Below, one piece after another: positions 43,238 to 54,700 of a DNA stretch of 64,000 nt. The stretch comes from Canna indica (lineage: Eukaryota > Streptophyta > Magnoliopsida > Zingiberales > Cannaceae): assembly GCA_034359265.1 (NCBI GenBank), contig CP136893.1, positions 48,619,501 to 48,683,500 on the forward strand. Reading direction: 5' to 3'. The position numbers and the translations under genes are program-made. Each line of letters begins with the position of its first letter. The stretch's first letter is position 1. The notes under the pieces were generated by a model. It was not told the DNA's origin and did not search any database. It saw only the letters and a list, made by a program, of their open reading frames with translations.

Positions 43238-44800
43238 CTAAAACCATGCGAATAGCACTAATCTAGCTACGGGAGCATAAGTTTCATTGTAACCTTGGGC
43301 TACTAACCTAGCTTTGTTTCTAACAACTAAGCCATTTTCATCTAACTTATTCCTAAAGACCCACTTAGTTCCAATTATCATTTGTTCACTAGGCCTAGGC
43401 ACTAAATCCCAAACATTATTCCTAACAAATTGATTTAGTTCCTCTTGCATGGCCATAACCCAAAATTCATCATCTATGACTTCCTTAATATTTTTAGGCT
43501 CTACTTGAGAAATAAAAGCAATATGTTGACAAATATTTTTGAGTTTAGAACGTGTTACCACTCCCGTTGAGGATTCTCCAATGACTTGTTCAATGGGATG
43601 ATCTCTTATGACTCGGTTAGCTTTAGGAAGTGGTGGTAAAGCTTGTTCTTCAACTTGAGGTAGGGAGGTTGAAGATGAAGGTTCTTCATTATGAGGTACT
43701 TCATTAGGCTCATCTTGAACTTCTTCTTCATTGAAAGATAAAGCCTCAAGTTCTTCACCTACAATCACTATCTTAACATTTCTAGAAGAATCATTAGTTT
43801 CATCAAAAGTTACATGCATGGATTCTTCAACAATCATAGTTCTACGATTATAAACTCTATATGCTTTAGAACTAGATGAGTATCCTAGGAAAATGCCTTC
43901 ATCGGATTTTGAGTCAAATTTTCCTAGATGATCCTTAGTGTTCAAAACAAAGCACTTACAACCAAAAATCGTAAAGTATCCCACATTTTGAATTCTATCG
44001 TGCCAATGTTCAAAAGGAGTTTTCTTTATTTTAGGTCTCAATAAAACATGATTTAAAACATAGCATGAGGTGTTTATGACTTCGGCCCAAAAATACTTAG
44101 GTAAATTATTTTCACAAAGTATAGTACTAACCATTTCTTGCAATGTCCTATTCTTCCTCTCAACCACCTCATTTTGTTGAGGGGTTCTAGGGGAAGAAAA
44201 TGTATGTTCAATCCCAAAATTTTCACAAAATTCAAAAAACTTTTCATTTTTAAATTCACAGCTATTATCACTCCTAATTTTTGAAATTGAAATCCCTTTT
44301 TCATTCACAACTCTTTTAGCAAACTTTTTAAAGAAAAATCAAATGTTTCATTTTTCTTTGCTGAAAAGAAGACCCATGTAAATCGAGAGTAGTCATCAAT
44401 CAAAACATAACAATATAGTTTACCACCTAAGCTAGCAACATCACAAGGACCAAAAAGATCCATGTGCACAAGTTCAAGAATCCTAGAGGTAGTAACTTGA
44501 TTAACACTATGAAAAGATGATTTGACTTGTTTGCCATGTTGACATGCATCACAAAGTCTACCTTTTTCAAATTTTATTCTAGGGATTCCTTTAACTAGGT
44601 CTTTCTTGAATGAGACCCATGCTAGTATGTCCTAGCCTACGGTGCCATAACCAAGAATCATTGTTCATTATTACTAAGCATCTAACATGAGGATTAGACA
44701 AGACATTTAAACTCAAAAGTGTAAATATTCTCATGTCTATTTTCAATGAATACTATATCACTAGATGATGCATTTCTAATGAGACATTTAGATGCTTCAA
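43238..44800 (-). pseudogene. Sirevirus integrase fused to the start of a deleted RT
   Basis: The upstream part in other frames shows a zinc-binding-type CDACQHGKQVKSSF and HMDLFGP with DDYSRFTWVFF (about 44340-44570). The long frame (43238-44308) continues with IRSDNSCEFKNEKF, SPRTPQQNEVVERKNRTLQE (Asp and Glu of the catalytic triad), and CFVLNTKDHLGKFDSKSDEG. The N-terminal RT signature follows: EFWVMAMQEELNQFVRNN, WVFRNKLDENG, NKARLVAQGYNETYAPVAR. Codons normally between GYN and ETYAP are missing, and after VARLVLFAWF the frame ends. About 300 RT residues, including YVDD, are absent. Confidence 0.85.
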
Positions 44801-45290
44801 AAATCACCATATAATTGAGAAATACTAATCAAGTTATGTTTCGAGCCATCAACTAGTAATACATTCTTAATGAAAGGGAATGGAAGTATACCTATATCAC
44901 CAATGCCAATGATCTTACCTTTGGCATTATCTCCAAAAGTAACATACCCTCCATCTTTGCTTGACAGAGTTGCAAATAATTTGATATCTCTAGTCATGTG
45001 CTTTGAGCAACCACTATCCAACACCCATGTGCTCCTATGTGCTTGAGGATGACTCTCCACCTACAAGTGGAGAAGAAACAACCTTAGGTACCCAAATTTT
45101 TTTGGGTCCTTGAGTGTTAGTCATTTTAGGAACCCAAGTAGATGTAGCAAGAGGGTTCCTCTTGAGTGCACAATCTCTAATCATGTGTCCATAAATTCCA
45201 CAACAAAAGCAATAACCATGAAACTTAGTGGAATAATGAGATGAATATGAGTATGGGAATGAGGATGTGATGGTTTTCTAGTATTTCTAG
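44797..45290 (-). pseudogene. Sirevirus second zinc knuckle and protease
   Basis: A CCHC-like motif, CFCCGIYGHMIRDC, lies near 45180-45220, followed by a linker (WVPKMTNTQGPKKIWVPK). The protease starts with [16 protein letters not shown], the normal copia active site D-S-G. It continues through [20 protein letters not shown] and [15 protein letters not shown] into the pre-integrase linker. An 87-codon frame (44797-45060) is open, with stops between it and its neighbours. Confidence 0.8.
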
Positions 45291-45294
45291 CATG

Positions 45295-46724
45295 TCATAC
45301 ATGATCATTTTTAGTATTTTGTAAGCCATGCATTTTTTCATTCAAAGTAAATAAGTCCTTCTTCAATGAGAGCATGCTATCATTCAAGTACTCAACTTGT
45401 GAACTCAAAAACTTGTTTTCCTTTTCTAACACATCATTTGAATCTTGTAAATCATTTTTTGCCTTTTCTAAAACGAGTTTTTCATCCTTAAGAGCTTCTA
45501 CTTCCTTTTTTAAAGCATTGCATGAAATAAGTAGTTCCTCATTTTCCGCTTCTAAAGACTTATTTTCCTTTCTAAGTTCTTTAAACCTCTTTCTAATAGC
45601 ATTAAACTCAACATGCATTTGTTCAAACTCATGCTCTAATTCTTCTTGAGTAAATGTAAATTCACCAAATGTAAAGGTTACTTCATCATCATTTGCCATG
45701 AGGCAAAGGTTGGCTCTTTCATCCTTGGAGTCTTCCTCACTTGATGAAGATTCACTTTCATCCCAAGAAGCCATCAATGCCTTCTTCTTCTTCTTCTTCT
45801 TCTTCTTGAGCTTGTCCTTCTTTGTGGATGAGGTGGGGTGAGCTTCAATTGTGGGCAATCCTTCCTCAAGTGCCCCGGTTTGTTGCAATTGAAACAAATG
45901 TACCTTTTGTCACCCTTTATGAACTTCATGAACCGTTTTGCAAGCAAGGCCATCTCCTCATAATCATCAAGCTCCTCTTCGGATGAAGAAGTGTCATCAT
46001 TCCTATGTGATGCTTTTAAGGCAATACTCTTGCCTTTGGGGGCATCTTCCTCCTTGTGTGTCCTCATATAGATCTCATGTGTCATGAGGGATCCAATGAG
46101 TTCGGTGAGCTTCATGGTACCAAGATCCTTAGCTTCCATGATAGCTATCACCTTTGGTTCCCAAGCTTTGGGAAGTGACCAAAGTAACTTTTTCACCTTT
46201 TCTTCTTCCCTAATATCTCTTCCAAGATTGCATAAACCATTAGTAATGTTTTGGAATCTAGCATACATTTCATCAATAGTCTCATGAGATAGCATTTTAA
46301 ACCATTCATAATCATGCATGAGAAGATTAATTTTTGACTCCATTACTTGAGAGGTCCCTTCATGAGTAGTTTCAAGAACTTGCCAAATTTCAAATGCGGA
46401 TTTACATGTAGAAATTCTATTAAACTCATTAATTGATAATCCACAATGTAATGCATTCATGGCTTTAGCATTTGAATTAAATAATTTAACTTCCTCTTGG
46501 GTCCAATCATCCATGTTCTTAGTTGGTTGCTTATAATCATTTTGAATCATCCTCCAAACCTCTAGACCTTGTGATTGAAGAAAAATATTCATTCTAATTT
46601 TCCAATAAGCATAGTCATTTCCATCAAACAACAGAGGTGCATGAGTAGAGGTCCCTTGAGCTAGTGTATTTTCGGTAGCCATTCTAAGTGTAGGGTAGAT
46701 GGTGAAATCTAGTCCTACTACCAA
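45295..46724 (-). pseudogene. Sirevirus gag, one frameshift
   Basis: Gag starts with MATENTLAQG (about 46680) and holds the copia capsid-like domain: LFDGNDYAYWKIRMNIFL, DEMYARFQNITNGLCNLG, KVKKLLWSLPKAWEPKVIAI. The zinc knuckle CFNCNKPGHLRKDC is at about 45860-45900. Just after it the frame shifts by one base (45835-45900). The continuation (45295-45897) has a Lys run encoded by a CTT microsatellite (45780-45810), an acidic/serine patch and a predicted coiled coil of about 120 residues (ELEHEFEQMHVEFNAIRK onward). A long coiled-coil Gag tail is a Sirevirus hallmark. Confidence 0.85.
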
Positions 46725-46739
46725 GCTCTAATAACAAAT

Positions 46740-48037
46740 GTAAAGCAAATAACCACACTAGAGGGGGGGTGGATATTGTGTAGCCTAAATACGATAAGTT
46801 TAATTTCTTTTTCTTTTTTTCTTTTTTTAAGTTGGCCTAAGTATGAATTTTTGCTATTTTGAGTTATATGCTTTCAAAATGCAAATGAGTAATGATTAAT
46901 ACCAAGCAAGATTAAATAGATAAACAATGTTAACATATGAAATTTAGAGTGGTTCGGCCACACCGCCTACCCTACTACCTTGGCTCATCACCAAGGATTT
47001 CTAACCTTAAATCTTTATAACTTGAATGTTTCCTAAAGAATACAAAGAGGACTTATCCCTCAACCTTAGAGGATGCCTCAACTACTATTACAAAGCAAAA
47101 CACTAAAAAATAAAGAAACCTAGGTGTAACACTACACCACACTTAACAACATGAAATGAGAAGCAAATAAGAAAGAAAATACAAGTAAAGGAGCTATAAA
47201 TTAAAACAAACTCAAATGAGCTCCTCCAAGTTGCCTCCTAGTACTCCAAGGCCTCAAGATGATGTAGAAATTCGGATTGAAGACTTGAAATGAAGTTTTG
47301 AAGAATTTAAGAATGAGAAGTTGAGGTTTGCACTTAGAATCACTCTTTAAGGCTCAAGAAAATATTTTGGTAGCTCAATGGAATAGTTGGGAACCTTAGG
47401 AAGGGAGTTTTGGGTGTATTTATAGAGTTGGTATTTGGAGTATGAAAGCAAAGAGCCGTTCAAACCTTGTCTATTTTGAAAAAGAACCGTTTAGGAGCAT
47501 TCTGGGAATTCTGAGCAGTTTTTAAAAATACTAGTTGGGGCATTCTGGGAATTCTGGGTAGTTTGGAGGTTTCTAGCCTTATTTTTTATGTTAATGGTTT
47601 TCAGAAATTCCTTTAAAATATGACTTTAATTTGTTTTTACCTAAGGAATAATTGTTGAGATTTTTTATGTCAAGAAAATATCTATATTATGTAGCCCTCC
47701 AAGGAGCCCCTATACTTTGAAATTTTCAAGACTATTTTTTGATTTTTCTAGTTTTTAAGTTTTTGGGATTTAGGTTTCGGTTTTTTTGGTTATGAATTCA
47801 AATAGGACATCAAACTAAGGCTTAGGAGCATTTACAATAAAAGAAACTAAGTCCTAAACTAATTTTGACATGCTCAACTCCGAAGCCTTCGATTCTTGGT
47901 TTTTCATAATTTTTCCAACTAGCTTCGGATGCGTATCGTATGTCCAACCTAAGACCAAACCTTGATGAAACTATTAGAATCATGTTTGTTATCATAAAAA
48001 CTAAGAGTGTTGCCAAGATTGAACCCTTGGGCCAACA
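46740..48037 (-). mobile_element. Sirevirus 5' LTR
   Basis: 1298 bp from TGTAAAGCAAATAACCAC to ...CCCTTGGGCCAACA. The adjoining GCTCTAATAACAA (plus strand, 46724-46736) is a degraded primer-binding site. The reversed promoter probably lies at TATTTATAGAGTTGG (47419-47433). It lacks the 240-bp insertion of the 3' LTR. Confidence 0.8.
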
Positions 48038-48897
48038 ATATGTGCATGTCATTTATTGATGACATTTCTGGAAGTTTTCTGTAATTTTAAGGGTCGACCA
48101 CGTGAAGGAAAAAGGGGCGAGGTCATGCCAAATTTTTCCCCAAATTCCTAGAGTGGTCGAACCCTCTTGGATCGAGTTCTTTTCATGGTTGGTAACTTGA
48201 TCTTCCTTGATCATGGCCAAAGGTCCTCCCTTTCCACCCGGGTTATGTCACACCCCAAATACAGGGTCATGTGACCGGCCAGGGTAATGTGTCTATACCC
48301 CGCAGCCTAACTCATGCACATGCCAACATCGTACGATAGTGGAATAAACAACAGCTTTTAAACATAAAAAGAACGAAATAGTTTTTTTCATTTTAAAACA
48401 GCAAAGGTTTAAATAAATATCTCAAGTGCGGAAATAAATAAATCGAAGAGCAACGGTTCTTTTAATAAATAAAAACTGAATAAAACATGAATGTCCCCAT
48501 GGGACTACAACTTCAAATACCAAAACAAAAGTGAATGACAACCTACTACAGACTCGACTACGACCCCTAACAATGACTGCTATGAGATCATGTGGCTCCT
48601 CTGCCCACCAATTGCGCCAAGTGCTCCAGCCCACCTCACCGGTCAGGCTCTACAAAACAAAACAACGACAACGGGTGAGTTCAAAGAACTCGGTGAGCAG
48701 TTCTACCAACCCCCACAAATAAACAGCACATAGATAAGCAAAAATAACATCTATCTCTACAGGAGGTAAAGTCACGAAGGTTTGACTAGCTAACAGGCCA
48801 ACTAGCCACTACCTGCCCGAAGGCAACCAACACCCATACGTTGAAGAACAATATGCCTAAGCCTACCATGCCCTAAGGCAACAACACATACTAGGAT

Positions 48898-49360
48898 AAT
48901 CAGGAAGGCCCTCCAAACTTATTCTAGTATACAGAAACTCGAGAGCAATCGAGAAAGACTCTCCGAACTTGCTTGACGAGACGCGTAGGGACAATCGAGA
49001 TTCGCCCATCCGAACTTGCCCCTTTAAGATATCATAGGAGTAATCAAAAAAGGCCCTCTGAACTTACTCCAAAAAGATATCACAGGAATAATTGGGAAAG
49101 GCCCTCCGAACTTATTCCTTAACACCACCGCGGGGATAATCGGGTAGACCCTCCGAACTTATCCCACGAGGCCAAACTAGAACAATTGAGATTTGCTCAC
49201 CCGAACTTGTTCCTATAAATAACGTAGGAGTAATCGAGATTCGCTCATCCGAACTTACCCCTTTAAATGCACCTCGAGAATAATCGGGTAGGCCCTCCAA
49301 ACTTATTCCACGAGGACAAACCAAAATAATCAGGAAAGACCCTCCAAACTTGTTCCACAT
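48898..49360 (-). repeat. hairpin array in the TK-A solo LTR
   Basis: About ten units, in reverse orientation relative to 8033-8372. Paired arms include GAGTAATC...CTTACTCC, GGAATAATT...CTTATTCC, GGGATAATC...CTTATCCC, GAACAATTG...CTTGTTCC and AGGATAATC...CTTATTCT. Cores alternate between CGAGATTCGCCCATCCGAA and GGAAAGGCCCTCCGAA types. Some arms have decayed (GAGCAATC...CTTGCTTG). Confidence 0.75.
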
Positions 49361-49393
49361 GTTGGGAATTAGTCATCAAACCTCTCGAGCCTA

Positions 49394-49406
49394 CACTACT
49401 AGAAAA
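49394..49406. repeat. CACTA left terminal inverted repeat
   Basis: CACTACTAGAAAA, complementary to the right end at 56672-56684. It is preceded by CTA. Confidence 0.95.
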
Positions 49407-49795
49407 ATGGTCATCAGCAACGGCTGATGCCGTTGCTGAGCCGTTGCTGAAGAGCATCAGCAACGGCTGAGCCGTTGCAATAGCGCCGTGACAGAAAGTC
49501 GCATTGCTGATGACTTAGCAACGGATCAGCACGGCCGCTCGGGCCGTCGCTCAAAACATTATCAGCAACGGCCGCTGGGCCGTCGCTAAAAATATTATCA
49601 GCAACGGTTTTGCCACAGACCCGGAGCCGTTGCTGATACCATTAATAGCAACGGCCGCTGAGTCCGTAGCAACACCGTTAGTAAACCTCCGTCGCTAAGC
49701 CGTTGCTGTAGGTCATCAGCAACGGCTCTCGATACACTTTTAGCAACGGCTTTCCCACGGCCGCCCGTGGGAAAGCCGTTGCTGATGACCTATGC
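49405..49795. repeat. left subterminal repeat region of the CACTA
   Basis: More than a dozen copies of AGCAACGGC or its reverse complement GCCGTTGCT lie within 390 bp, often as face-to-face pairs. The longest pair is a perfect 19-bp stem with a 4-base loop: AGCAACGGCTTTCCCACGG (49742-49760) and its complement (49765-49783). Dense short repeats near both ends are where En/Spm-type regulatory proteins bind. Confidence 0.85.
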
Positions 49796-50106
49796 CTGCA
49801 ACCAGAAAATTTGAAAATTTCAAATTTCCATTGATACATTGATACATTTATCTGATACATAACTCACACACCCATACCCTCATACACACATTCATTCACA
49901 CATCACAAACATCTCATACACATTCATTCACACATCACAAACACACCAAGATATACATCAAAACAATTATATTTATATTCATAATTATCCACGATAGTAT
50001 AAACACAATTCAAATGTAAAATTGAAGTATCAACATCTCAATAACATAGTCAATATAAATTAAACAAGTTCAATATCTGAGTAACAAAGTCAATATAAAC
50101 AAAATC

Positions 50107-51669
50107 TCACGATGACGATGGAGGATGGCCTGGATCATATGGCGGGGTCTGGAGTGCTTGAGTGTACACCGGCGTGGACTGACTCGAGGATGATGGATTA
50201 GATGATGCCGAAGAGATGCCTGCTTCGGGATGACCCGACAAGTTGCGTAGCATAGCTTCTATATTCGCCATCGTCTGACTCTGACGCGCCATCGTCTGAC
50301 TCTGACGCTCCATCATCTCAGTCTGACGCGCGACCGTCTCCTCTAGTGTCCTTATCCTATTACTATGATCATAACTGGATCTAGAGGTGGACGGCCGCTC
50401 ACCAGCGACCGGAGGGGTCGGTGCCCCAAGTGGCCCTAGTACGGCTCGCGCATGACCACTATCTGCGAAGCCATATACGCGGCCATGGTCCCAGCCACCT
50501 GCGGCCTCGACCCACGATGCTGCGTCAAAGTCCTCGGGGGTACCCCCGCGCTGCACCACCGTCCGGCTGTACGTCTCCTACTCGAGTTTGATTTTTTGTT
50601 TAATATTTATCATAAAACTTAAATTATAAATATATAATGAATAATTTAAACAAATATATAATTACCACAATGTATGCAGCGCGGTTGTCGATGTACTCCC
50701 CCGTCCCATGTGCTCGACGGTGAGTCCGCTCAAACACCGCCATCGGGGAGGGTCGCTGGACAGTCCCGTCATCCGACACCGTCGTCTACATTTACAAAAC
50801 AAATACATTAATTAGTACACATAATAACAAATAAAATATATAATTAAACGATATACTTACCATACGGTTTGCGTGCACTGCAAATGCAACAGAGCCGCCG
50901 GTGTGACGCGCTGCTCCCCCCGACATGCGATTTCTAGCCGCATTCTGAGAAACCTCCTGCCATCGATCCGTCGACCATATCCCCACGAGCTGGTCCCATA
51001 TATCCGGAGTAATCCAACTGGGGCCGTATCCCCGAGTCTCCGCGATGTTAGTGGTCCCAGCTCGGGCCATCGCTCGGGACCGAGCCTGCCCCAGCTGCCC
51101 GTTGTACCTTGCCTGGGAAATAGACTCCCAGGCAGCGTAAATGAAGGACCTCTGGTCCTCGGCCCATGTATAGCGAGCCTGCAAAATAATAATATCAGTA
51201 CCAATTCTTAATATATCATCATGCATGTAAAAAAAAAAATAATACGTGCCTCAAACTCGCGCCATAACATGTCGACGTGCTCGCTAGGCACGTGAGACCA
51301 CGTAGGCCATGCCCCGTGCATGTATCGTCGAATAGTAGAAGAAATGCTCCTCGGCACTTCTTCTTGCTCGAACCTGCACAACAAAAATAAATTTTAATAT
51401 TATATTATGATATAATGAATTTGTAATGATTCATAATTCATGATATATTACCGCTCCCCAATCACGCTGATCAATCTACGTGACTCTGTGGCTGGTGGAG
51501 GCTGCCACCTGTTCGGCCCGCGTGGCCGCCTGCGTCTGGATGTACTAGCCTCGGCAGTATCATCCTCATGAGGATCAGCAACAGGAGGATCAGCAGCATG
51601 AGTAAGTGCTGGAGTCTCACCGATCGGAGACTCCGAAGCTCTCCTGCGTCGATAACCACGACCAGACAT
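50107..51669 (-). CDS. CACTA second gene (Ptta/En/Spm plant transposase family), five exons
   Basis: Exons on the minus strand: 51452-51669, 51250-51373, 50861-51178, 50666-50785 and 50107-50577. They total 1251 nt, giving about 416 residues, with all phases matching. Introns are GT-AG, except intron 2, which fits GC-AG (GAG|GCACGT...TTGCAG). Exon 1 is Arg/Pro-rich (SGRGYRRRRASESP). Exon 3 holds ARYTWAEDQRSFIYAAW, WSTDRWQEVSQNAARNRMS and HTGGSVAFAVHANRM, the signature of the plant Ptta/En/Spm family (PF03004). The C-terminus has a Gln/Met heptad region (ETVARQTEMMERQSQTMARQ), probably a coiled coil, and a Ser/Pro tail. By analogy with TnpA it may bind the subterminal AGCAACGGC repeats. It starts 78 bp downstream of the transposase stop, so both may share one transcript with alternative splicing. 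Confidence 0.85.
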
Positions 51670-51746
51670 ATCTGTCGAACAGACATATAATCAGATTATT
51701 GTATAAATAGTAGAGATATATTTAATAAAATATATATACTTTACAA

Positions 51747-54700
51747 TTATTCCTCATCATCTGAATAATAGTCTTCGAATTCTTCTTCTTCTTCCTCTTC
51801 TTCCTCTTCGTCATCTTCTTCATCTCCAGCTTCCTCAATTTCATGATCGTCATCATCAGCATATTCAACTTCTAATTGAATTGACGTTGTGTCTGCATCC
51901 TCGAGTATTGGAATAATACGATCCACAGCAGGAAGATCATCTTCTTGATAGAAACCAGGAGGATCATTTTCTCCTACTATCGGATCAATTTTTCCTCTAC
52001 CTTTTGTCTTACAGACTACACGCCAATCTGCTCTATCTTTATTTCGAGCCGGATACTTCGCGTAATATACTTGTTCGGCTTGTGATGCCAATATAAATGG
52101 CTCATTTGCTGCCAATTTCGATTTGTAATTAACCTCAACAAGTTTGTATTTTTGATGAACTTTCATGCCCCTTTCTGTTGTATCGAACCAATGACATCTA
52201 AATAGGAACACTGATTTCAAGCCGAAGTAGTGCAACTCTATCACTTCTTCCACTAGTCCATAGAAATCCATATCACATTCAACATAGGTTGTCCCTTTCA
52301 CGCAGACCCCAGCATTCATCGTCTTTTTTGTAGATGAATATTCAACCGTGTGAAATTTATACCCGTTAACAAAATATCCGCTATAGCACGACACAAGTCG
52401 CGACGGTCCACTAACAAACTCAAATATTTTTTCATCTATTTCAGCTCTGTGATCTTTGCTGTAAGTCTGAATCCAAGAAGGGAAATCACGATTCCGTAAT
52501 GTCTCCAATTCTTGATCGTTGTGAATAGAGTATTTTTGCACCATCTCAATGTCAAATATTTCAATGAATTGTTCAATCTCTGGGCAATTGAGTAATACAT
52601 ACAAGTGTGCCAAATGATACTCTTCATCGCTTAAGTGTCGAGATGGACGAGAACCAAAAGCACGACCAGAGTGACAAAATATATTTAAACGTCCATCTGA
52701 ATGTCGAACACCCCCGTCGTCGTTACGTGGAAGATGATCAAATCTTGTCTGTACTGTCGATTCAAAGTAAAATGAGCAGAATGTTGAAATTTCTTGGATG
52801 ATATACGATTCAGATATTGATCCTTCAACAGCTGCGATGTTCTTTACTTTTTTCTTCAGACGATTCATGTATCTTTCAAATAAGTACATCCAACGATATT
52901 GAACGGGGCCACCAACTCGTGCCTCGTATGCCAAGTGTATCGGTAGATGCTCCATCGAGTCAAAAAATGCAGGAGGGAAAAACTGCTCCAGCTTGCATAT
53001 GATTTCAACAATATTATTTTCAAGTGTTGACATATCTTCGACTCGAAGGACATTTGCACAGATGCTTCTAAAAAACATACTTAATTCAGTCAACGGACCC
53101 CAAATATTATCAGGTAGAAGATCTCGAAATGCGATCGGAAGTAATCTCTGCATGAATACATGACAATCATGGCTCTTCATCCCTGATATTTTGCAATCAT
53201 CGACGTTCACACATCGAGATAAGTTTGAAGCATATCCATCGGGTAATCTGAGTTCTTTTACCCATTGACAAACATCTTTGATCTGTTGTTTATTTAACAC
53301 ATATAGGGCCTTCGGTTTCAGATATCGTCCGTTGACCTCTTGTAACTCCAACTCTGGTCTTTTACAAAGTATTTTCAGATCATGTCGGGCTTTGACATTA
53401 TCTTTAGTTTTTCCAGAAATATCCATCACAGTGTTAAAAATATTATCAAACACATTTTTTTCAATGTGCATGACATCTAAATTATGTCGAATCAATAATG
53501 AACTCCAATAGGGCAATTCCCAAAAGATACTTTTTTTCACCCAGTTGTGTGTTCGGCCAAAACCTGACACTCTTTCATTGCGACCGAATACAATATCTGG
53601 AAGTGCTGAAACACGTGCTAACATTTGTTCACCAGACAACATCGGTGGTGGCCCATCTCTTTCGACTCTGCCCTTAGTAAATTTATTACGATTCCTTCGA
53701 TACTGGTGATGAACCGGTAGGAATCGACGATGACAATCAAAGAATGAGATTTTTCGTCCGTTCTGAAGACTGATTGATTTAGAGTGTTCCATACAATACG
53801 GGCAAGAGAGTCGGCCGTGAGTGCTCCAACCCGATAACATGCCGTACGCGGGGAAATCATTGATTGTCCACAAGACCGCGGCCTTTAAATTGAAGTTTTG
53901 CTTCCGATGACAATCATAAGTGACAGCTCCCTCAGTCCACAATGTTTTCAATTCATCTATCAAGGGTCTGAGAAATATGTCAATTTCTTTTCGCGGACCC
54001 TTAGGACCCGGAATAATCATCGAAAGATAAATAAATTCATCTTTCATGCACATTGACGGTGGCAAATTATAAACTGTCAGCAGCACTGGCCAAACTGAAT
54101 AAGGAGTTGCAGAATGTCCAAACGGATTAAAACCATCTGTGCACAATCCCAATCTGATATTTCTAGTATCCATAGCAAATGAAGGATAACATGTATCCAA
54201 ATGTTTCCATGCTTCACTGTCAGATGGATGAGTCATTACTGTATCATCACGACTTCTTGCATGCCAACTCATGTAGGGGGCTGTCTTTTCCGACATGAAT
54301 AACCTTTGAAGCCTCGGTGTTAGTGGAAAATACCGAAGCACCTTAAACGGGATATTTTTTTGTCGGACCGATTTCTTCTCCTTGTAACGAGGGTGTTGAC
54401 ATACAGGGCATTTATCCAACTGCACATTTTCTTTATAATATAAAATGCAGTTATTTTGGCACGCGTGTATTTTTTCGTACCCGAGCCCCAATTTTCTCAT
54501 TAGCTTTTTAGTCTTATAAAAAGTAGGCTCAAACTTGTTATCAGTAGGCAGCATTCCATTAATCAATCCAGCAATCCGATCATACGCAACTCTGCTGATA
54601 TTACAATCGGCCTTGATGCTTAAGAGCTGTGTCATTGCTGAAAACCTAGTGTATTTAGGACAATTCTCATACAAAGGTTCATCGGCAGCTTTCAACATCT

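Larger units (their letters stand above)
40633..48037 (-). mobile_element. Sirevirus (Ty1/copia) retrotransposon, nearly full length, defective
   Basis: LTRs are at 40633-42154 (3') and 46740-48037 (5'), with gag, protease, integrase and RNase H on the minus strand between them. LTR ends are TGTAAA(C/G)C...GGGCCAAC(A). Flanks are GTATG (40628-40632) and ATATG (48038-48042), a 5-bp duplication with one change. Sirevirus traits are two zinc knuckles, a long coiled-coil Gag tail, GATGTCAAAAGGGGGAG tracts and a long 3' untranslated part. The RT core is deleted and several frames are broken, so it could move only with help. Confidence 0.85.

Noticed and set aside
45374..45649. 91-codon plus-strand Ser/Phe-rich frame
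   Set aside because: Antisense shadow of the Lys/Glu-rich coiled-coil Gag tail.
52436..54300. Several 60-80 codon frames on both strands
   Set aside because: Shadows of the 1163-codon transposase.
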